DNA of 64,000 nucleotides, from positions 3,155,248-3,219,247 of the forward strand of contig VZDJ01000056.1 of the NCBI GenBank assembly GCA_008694505.1, read 5' to 3'. Source of the stretch: Cyanoderma ruficeps. Its lineage: Eukaryota > Chordata > Aves > Passeriformes > Timaliidae. The notes under the pieces are model-generated. The model saw only the letters and a program-made list of their open reading frames with translations, made no database searches and was not told the origin of the DNA. A program made the position numbers and the translations under genes. This document shows positions 26,201 through 35,200 of this stretch, piece by piece (within the stretch, counting starts at the first letter, position 1; each line of letters begins with the position of its first letter).

Positions 26201-29200
26201 TTGACAGAACTGTCAAAGTCCCTTTTGAAACCTGATGTATACTTAGGTTCCTCCCTTATTTCAGAAGTGTTCTTTCCATTAAAATCCAGCTATGCACATG
26301 CAGAGGTAGAAGGTCAGTCCTCATAGCTTGTGACTGTATCTCAAACAAAACCAATGACATTTTTCCTCTGTGCATTTCTAGTCCATGAGGGCTGGTGTAA
26401 CCATATGTTTCCACATAGAACAGACAGATTAGTTGGGAATTACCATGGAAAAATAATGAATCAGGCCTTGACAGCCATGAGGCTTAAAGCTAATCAGATT
26501 CTAGTAATAACAATGTCACCTGAGTGCACTTCTGATATTTCCTTCTAATTTTTTAAACCTTTTTAATTCACTTGCATAGTATTTGAAAGCTTTTTTCTGC
26601 AAACATGCTATTAAAATGAAAAAGTCAATATATCTTCTAATCACATGGCTCTGGGAGTTAAGTCTTTAAGAAAAATGTCTCACTTCAACAAGGGCTAATG
26701 AAAAACTAATGACATTGATGGCACCGCTGGACTCTTGGGTGGCTGCAATTGGCACAGCTCTTGCAAGTACAATTAGTAACAATCTTGGCCATAATGCTTA
26801 TTTTGATCAGAGGTTGATTGCTTTGTTTGGAAACAGGAAGCAAGGGAATAATCCTATTGAATGAATCATAAATAGCCCTATTTTTTTTTATTTATATGTA
26901 GGTGGATCAATTCCAAGAGTAGTATTTTTAAGTATTTGTACATTAGGTTTTTATCTGGTCAATATTTATTCTAATTTTTAATATTATATCTCTGATAGAG
27001 GCAGCTACATTCCTGTCACTTGACATTTCTAGAGTTAAACAATTATATAGTAACACTGGATTGTTAAGTAATCTTAAAACACAAATTAGCTCACTTAGTG
27101 TTTAAATAGCCTTTTTCCATCACCTCAAAAAACCTTTTTTTAAAGGAGGGGTTTAATAGCTTATTATAAGGACAGCAAGGGCACATACTAGCTTCTGAAC
27201 TCAACTTTTGAGTTTTTTGCCTGTTTTGTTGTCTACTCCTTTATTTAAATCCATGTCACCAATGGCCAGAGATTGCAACTGTCTCACCATGCAGTGGGTG
27301 CCCATCACTGCTGGTCTTTGGCTGAGTCCTAGGGGACATTTTTACATGACAGCAAACACTACTGAAATTATCCAAAAGTATCCGAAACACTTCCCATGTG
27401 TTTTCTTGCTGCCTTTCTCAGAGAGATAAGTGCCGAGCTACTGAAGACACTTGGACCCCCTGGGATAAATGTCCCATGACCTGCATGGGGCTCTGGGAGA
27501 AGTTTTCATTGCTTCTTCTCAACACAGAGGATTCAGAAGGTGCTTGAGCCTCTCTTTTCTGGCCTTGCCTTTTTTGATTTCTTTTGATGCAAGGTCAGAA
27601 CCGCTCCCCCAGGTCAGGACAAAGCAAACAGAGGTGCTGCCACTTGGCTGCAGCACTTGGCAGAAGATGTTCTCTGCAGGGCTGAGACCCCATCTCTGCC
27701 CAGCGAGTTAAATTCCTCCTGCCCTATCCATGACACCGTTTGTTTACCCTCCTGAAAGCCACGGGAACATCGGCAAATTTGCTGACAGCAGAATCTCATG
27801 GCCACATTTTTTCCCAGTGCCAAATTCAGGGTTGGTGCCGTGTGCCTGGGACACGCTTGTCAGCCAGGGCTGGCTCCTGCTGAAAGCACTGGTCACTGTT
27901 GGCCTTCATGGGCTTTAGCAGGTTTACTCAACAGTTAACTCAGACTTCTCTGACTCCTCAGTGAAAACAGATTTTAAATAAACGGCTTTTTTTTTTCTTC
28001 TCAGAAATTCTTTTAAAGATAGAGAGGAAAGCAGTGGGGGCTCAACCAAACCATAGTGAGTCCTGTCTAATCCGTGTGGCCTCTGTTTGGCTGGAAAAAA
28101 GACTTTACCACCCATACAATTTGTAGCACTGTTACACCAGCTCACCAGCTCAAGATTTGTTTTGTGGGGGTTTTTTGTTTGTTTTTGGGGTTTTTTGGGC
28201 TTTTATTTTGGTTTTTTTTGTTTTTAAATTCCATTTGCAAACAAATTCGGATTAAGCATGTCTGACAATAGTGCCTTGGGTCTCCTGGTGCCTGCCGGTT
28301 TCTGCCTCTGCAGCTTTCCAGCCATGCCACAGCACCCCATGGCAATCGGCCAGTGCGTGGGCTGGGATCATGGCAGTCCTCACTGGCTTTTAATAGCAGC
28401 CACAAGTGCTTCACTTTTGCAAAACACCCGTCAAAACAACAGGGTTTCAAATTAAATACAATTTTTAGATTATTTATGTTTCGGTTGAGAGCTTGCCAGG
28501 AACATTTTCTTTCACATGGATTTTTCTTTTTTATATTACAACACTTAGTTTCAAAGGAAAATCAAAATTAGCTCAGAGCTTAGGGCACTTGGTATTAGTT
28601 GATATCACAGTGCAAGAACAGTTTCAATGGCCAAAGCTTACAGAATTGCAGCAAATTTTGAGGAGAGCAGTTTTACATCTGTCTCATCGATTGCACAGAT
28701 CAGCTGCAGATGCCATCTGTTAGCAGTTCTCCCTCAGAGAGGATCTACTGTATCCACTGAATTAAGGGGGAAAATAAGCAAAACTCCCCAAAATTTGAGA
28801 CATTCATCAATTTTTTGGTATCTTCTGTCGTACAAAATCTTAGTTGTGTTTCATTTAAAATAAAATTAGTTGTTTGATTGTTGGCTAATTTGTTTTTATT
28901 TATGTTCAAATACTTTCAGTGACTTAAAGTTTTCTTTAGTTTGAAAAAAAAGTAATCTCGTTTTACCTTTTTCTCTTGCTTCTTTTTCCATCTTTCTTGT
29001 TGAAAAGGAAAAGTGGGAGGTAGGAAGAGCAGTGTTAGAGATTTTTCTGTATAGATTAGAGATAAGAATTTTGGCCCCACACTGCAGCATCTTAAAAAAA
29101 TTCTTTTTCCCATTGAAAATTACATGAATCCACTTGAAAACTGGCACTTTGAAGGCTCCTCAAAGTAAACATGCAGATGAGCCAGGCATTCCTGGTTTCA

Positions 29201-32200
29201 CTCTGAACTGTAATCCGCCCTCAGAATTTTTTGTCAGCCTCACCAAATTTCTTCATCGCCTCTGAGAGCCTGCCATAAATGCCAAGTTGCCAGTGTTCCT
29301 ATCTCCCACTGGTGGAAGGCTCTTCCTCTCCCCACAAAAGCTCTCACAAAGGACAGCTGATAGCACCTGGCTCCAGGTGAGGGTGCCTCTGGAGATGAGC
29401 ACTGTGCCTGTGCTCCGTGTGTGGGTACGAGTGAGGTGACACCTGGTCACAGGGCAGGTGAGACCCTGCCTAGGGAGGAGCACTCCACACTTTGGGCTCC
29501 AGAGCAGAGTCCCTGGGCACTCAGCCCCAGCCCCACTGGTCCTCCTACACTTGCAGTGTAGGGTGATGATGGCCATGCTCAGTGTCACCATGGCAGGTCC
29601 ATGTAGGCTGGCCTGGGTAGGGGCAGATGGTGTAACAGCATGGGGAAGCAATTTTACACAGAGTGATTTCACACCCCAGTCATTCCTAACAGCAGTTTCC
29701 TTCATTTTCAGTTGATGAAATTAGGAGTAGCCTGACCACTCAGTGCAGCAGGAAGGGTTTGCAGAAGAGAAGGAGCAAACTCCTTGGAGTGCAAACCCCA
29801 GTTTAGAAGAGCCATGCAGGGTTTGGAGGTTGCATACAGAAGGAGGCAGTGGTTGCATTAGTGGAAATCCCAGGGAATGTTTATAGCAGAGTCCTCTTCC
29901 CTGCATGCAAAGGACTTCCATCATCATCATCTTCATCATGACCACGTGGGCTAGCAGTGGGATTCTGCCATTCCCTTGGGTCACCCTCTGTCCCCCAGCC
30001 CCAAGACTGTTCTGTGTCCATGCAGGGCAGGTGTAGGACACCTCCATCACTGGCATGTTTGAGACAGATGTTAAAACTGGAGATCTGTTAGCACTGGCCT
30101 CGGGGGTTTGCCTGTGGTTTCTGCTGTAGTCATGCGTGCTTCGATTTCAGATAAAAGAGCCAAACTGTTTCATTTCTGGTATTTCCAGCTGCGTTTGGAT
30201 TTATCTGAACGGAACCAGGCATTCCTGAATTTGAGGGTGGCTACCTTTACCAAAGAGCTGGTATTTACTACTTTCCTTCCCCTCCCTTCCCCACTCCCTA
30301 TTTTCTCTTTCTCTAGGTCCAGGCCTGGCCTTCATTGCCTACCCAAAAGCTGTGTCCATGATGCCACTGCCCACCTTTTGGGCAATCCTTTTTTTTATTA
30401 TGCTTCTGTTGCTTGGACTGGATAGCCAGGTTAGTACAATGGATAAGGGATGTGTGACTTATTGTGTCAGCACTGCTGACTGAGAAAAGCTGGTTTTATA
30501 GGCATTAATTAAGAAAATAATATCTCTAATGCTGCTTGAGAGGAATTCATCTGGGTTGTTTTTTAGTGTAGAGGCTGCACTTGATGAATCTACAACTGTT
30601 GATTTATAATATTGTGTTGCTCAGTAAGTTTGTCAAATCAAGAGGTAATGGGGTCTACCACACTAGGGCAGTACTCCCTAACTTAAATTTCAGTCCTAGT
30701 CTGGCCACAAAATACCACCATTTTGGTCACAGTATTTTCTTACTTTGGAAAAAAAAAAAAAAGCCTAATAATTTTAAAACATAAAGGACTGCAGCAGTCT
30801 GTTCCACAGATTATTTTGTGCCATTGAGAACACCTGCAGGGTGTAGACACCATCATTAAAAAACCAACAATTAATAACTACTAGCAGTATGGGTTTTGAT
30901 GGTTGCCAAGTCCCAAAAAAGTAAAGCAAAGTCAGCATGAGGTACAAAAAGCACATTATGTTTTGTTCACTATATCCAGGGTGGCTTCAAGAACAGTGAG
31001 AGGACAAAGCTGCAGCCTTTTTTGGTAGCCTTGGGCTTGGAGGTGCTGAGCAATGTGGGATCCTGCTGACTTGCACGTCAGCAGCATGCATTCAGAACCT
31101 CCAAACAGGCCAGAAAGCATCTCAGATTCCCGCTGTACTAAATTTTATAGCACACACTTCTATTAATTAGTGAGCATGAAAAAAACCAAAACCTTCAGTC
31201 AGAAAGTTAGGTTATTTTTCCCAGTGGTTACTTGTAGGAATGTTGGACTAAATACTGCCAAGGAACCTCTTTATGGCTTAATCTTTGAACTTTAGTGAGC
31301 AACTCTCAATTGCTCCTAAGAAAATGTGAAAGTACCCAATGCTGTGGTTCAGCAACTCTATGCTTATGCAAATTGGAAGCTGTCTAGTAATTTTAAAAAG
31401 CTCCTTGCTGCGCAGAATGATTAAAACTAATTGGAGCGCTTAATTTCTCTCCTCCACCCCTCTGGTTTTTTGGAGTGCAGTCAAGCAGGTTTCTGGAATG
31501 CCAGAGCAGTTTCAGATCAAATCAGCTCAAAGGAAAGCATTTAAAAAGAAAACCAGTTTTACACAAGTCAAAGTAACAAGACAGAAGTCAGTAAAATTTG
31601 GTGGAGGACAAAATCTGTTTGCAGGACAGTCTGTATTTCCATAATAGAGCTTCAGGAAGAAGACAGGGTTGTTATAGGGCATTTCTGGGCACTGTGAGAG
31701 CAATGGGGTGCCAGGTAGGAAAATGCAGCTTTTTCTGAAATAATCTCTGTCTTAGGCTCCCCATGATAAGTTATTAGTTAAGATGATGTATCTACTTAAA
31801 GTGAAGATCTTTTCTACAGAGGCAGCCTTGGTGGATACCTCCAATCCATATCCTCATGTCTTCAGTGAGCTTGGTGCTTTTGTACCTTGCCAGGTTGAAA
31901 ATACAAATCAGTCAAAAGATCCTTTCCATGGTTGTACTTGGAGAAGTTCAGTAGTTGCTTTCCTCCAGGTGCAGAAAGATCTGGTTTTTGATTAACTTTA
32001 AACTTTTATTCAAATCCAGTTTGGGTTATTTGCTTAACTCAAGTTACACAGTTTCCAAAGGCAAGTAAGTATAAATACAGTTATCATGAAGGAAGATAAA
32101 GACTTTTAGCTCATGTATTCAGAGTTTCATTTTTGGTTTACAAGTGCAAATAGTTTGCCAGATCATTGAATGAAGACTGTATGAACAGCTCCATAATTGC

Positions 32201-35200
32201 TGCAGAAGTACCCAGAGCCTCAGCCAGGGATACTCCACTCACAGCTCCACAAAGAACATGTTCAGCTGTTTCACATCACAGTCTGCTTTCCCTTGGTTGA
32301 ATTTTCACTAACAAGAGCAGAATTAGATCAAACTGTGGAATTAACCTAGCTAGTATCTGTGACATTTCCTGGCACATCAGAAAAAGTCTGAGAGGTACTC
32401 TCTTAGCTTGGACTTTTTTGAGTGTTTTCCCTCTGCCTCTTCTCTAGCATACATCCTGTGTTCATCTGGAACAGTGACAGCATAAAAGCCACATAAGTGC
32501 CTTCCTGTCATCAGGCACATAAGTGCCTCCTTCATCCTTGTGGCTTGCATTTACAGAGCCCCTTTTTAGCTCATAAGGCTTCTAGGTAATAAAAAGAAAT
32601 TCTAAAAGCTTGTTCCAACCTGAAAGCTACCCCCACGCTCCAACCTCGGGGTTACAAAGGAATTGTTTCTATTTCTTTATTGAGAGCAGCACGGAGCACA
32701 GGGCTGGGGTGTTGCTGGGGAGGGTTTGTTCAAGCAGGGTGAATTGCATGGCAGGTAATCTTCAAGCCATTTCTCTGCTGTTGTCTTCCCCCTGTAGTTT
32801 GTTGAAGTTGAAGGACAGATCACGTCATTAGTTGATCTGCACCCATCCTTCCTAAGGAAGGGTTACCGACGGGAAATCTTCATCGCTATAGTGTGTTTCC
32901 TTAGCTATCTTCTGGGACTAACTATGGTGACTGAGGTAAGTAGTACCAGTGCTGCAAATTGCCTTCTTTTTTAGCCATTTTTCAGGCCAGTTTTAGCTAT
33001 GACTGAGACTGCAAAGAATTAGCTACGCAGAGGAGAAGTGCTTTTTAGATGTACAGAGCATCTTTCATCCCTAGATATGAAAGTATTTTGAATGGGAGTT
33101 ATATATCCCTTCCCTTTTCAGCCACAGGAACAGAAACATGAAATCTCATTAAATTCAATCTGATCTCAGGTACCAGTCAACATGAGTCTGAATATTAACA
33201 TCTAGTTCTAAATGATGAAACATATAGGAAACCTTCGGCCGGGCGCATTAAGAACCCATCCAGTGGCATGCAGGGAAAGAGATTTTTATCTTAGTTACAC
33301 AAATTTGAATTAATTAAATACCACTGGATTTATTCTAGTATAAACAAGACAGGAATATGCTCCAGTGCCTGCACTGTTGTGATATTTATCTTCAAAATAA
33401 AATCCAAGTCAGATTTTAAAAACAACTGTAAGAGCATGACTGTGGGAGGTAAAATAGCACCTGTAACAAAGATGCCCAAACCCACAGTTATTCAAGTGAA
33501 AGTGCAGTGTAGTAAAAGCAGAGCGTAACAGCAGAGTATAAATAAAGTTATTCAACAAAAACTTAACTATTTTCATTAAACTAGCCAGTTCACTCAATAA
33601 ATAAATGAAGACCCTCCTGATGACCTGACTTCCATTTTTAGTTTTTTAAGGTGTTAATGTTAGGAGGCAACCATTTGTTTCTTTAAATGCCTATCCTAAA
33701 ATACTTGTAAGAAGGAAAGATTTAAGTGTTTCAGTAGATTATATTAAGTGGCTTAATTTTGTTTAATCACTGTCTTGTTTGGAGTTATTTCTGTAGTAAA
33801 CATGCATATTCCCTGGGGAAGGTAATGCCAAATATTTACCTTACCTATTTGCTAAGTGCTGCTTCTTGTTGGACAGGAGTCATTGGGATATGCTGGTAGA
33901 TGTTACTGGGAGCTGGGCCTGAATTCTTGGAGGTTTCTTTCATCTTGGATCTTAACCATTTGTGTCTGTCTTTTACAGGGTGGCATGTATGTTTTTCAAC
34001 TCTTTGACTACTATGCAGCTAGTGGTGTATGCCTTTTGTGGGTTGCATTCTTTGAATGTATTGCTGTAGCCTGGGTTTATGGTAAGCAAGAATCCTTTCG
34101 TCTGATACCTTTTGATGAGTCAGTGAACATTTTGCTAGCCAAATATTTAATCATCAGCCACCCCAGAGTCTTCTTCCCAGCAACAGACAGATACCATTAA
34201 TATAAATTTGCTCTGACCTCTTGGAGGCAAATGTGCATCTGGGATGAATCCAACCTCCAATGTTTTTTCCACAAAAAATGAGTATTCTTCCATTGCTAAT
34301 TAATAAGGGCACAATTAAGCATTTTCGTGTGTTAAGTTTCGAGGTGAGAGTTGAAAGTGTGGCCAGCCGTGAAAATTTCTGTTTGTCTCTCAGAGAATTT
34401 CCTTTCAGAGCTGCAATGTCTGCAGGGACAATCCAACCAAACAAAGTACAAAAAGAGAGCTGAAAGTATATTCTGCCCCATTACTTTTGGCAATGCCGAG
34501 CACCTCGGTCTGACAGTGGCCTCTGTAGATGCCTGAGCTGTGGAATAATCTGATGTTGCTGATAAGGACTGGTTATTTCTCTGATTCTCCACGTATTCCA
34601 TCTCCTCAGAACAGCAAAACAAACAAAGTCAGATTTCTGTAGAAGCAGGTGCACCGTTTGCTGTCAAGTCTTTCTCATGGCGATCCCTCTGGGAAGTTCA
34701 GAGAGAGTCTGGAGAGAGGAGAGGGGGTGTGATGGGAGCAGGAGAGATTAGCATCACAATCCTGCAGCCAAATAATGCGGGGAGGGTGGGACAAGAGATT
34801 CCCCCAATCTTTGAGCTTTTCAAGAAAATCATCTTGGACTTCACTGCTGTGGGAAGCATTTGAAGAAAACATCTGCCATCCTCATATTCCCTTTAAATAC
34901 CCCTTGGGGAGCCTAGGAAAGCAGCTTTAACCCTACAGTATTTACATGGCTTTTATTTGCTCAATTCTTACAGGCGCTGATAATATTTATGATGCCATTG
35001 AGGATATGATTGGATACAGACCTGGTCCCTGGATGAAATGGAGCTGGATTGTGATTACACCAGTTCTTTGTGTGGTGAGTACTGACCTGTGCTCTTTCAA
35101 GTCTTACTCTTGGCAGTGCTAAGCCACCTCTTTCTGCTTCTCTTCAAGGGAAGGCTGTTGCATTCAGAGGCCAATTTGCAAAGAGAAGCTGAAGGCTTGA

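Noticed and set aside
31235..31285. Short resemblance to the 3' end of an avian CR1 LINE (TGTTGGACTAAAT)
   Set aside because: The match is only about 10-13 bases, there is no tandem tail and the flanks do not continue the similarity.
33856..33978. In-frame open extension upstream of coding exon 10
   Set aside because: The acceptor GTCTTTTACAG at 33978 and the fit to Glu449-Gly450 define the exon. The upstream residues have no similarity to the family.
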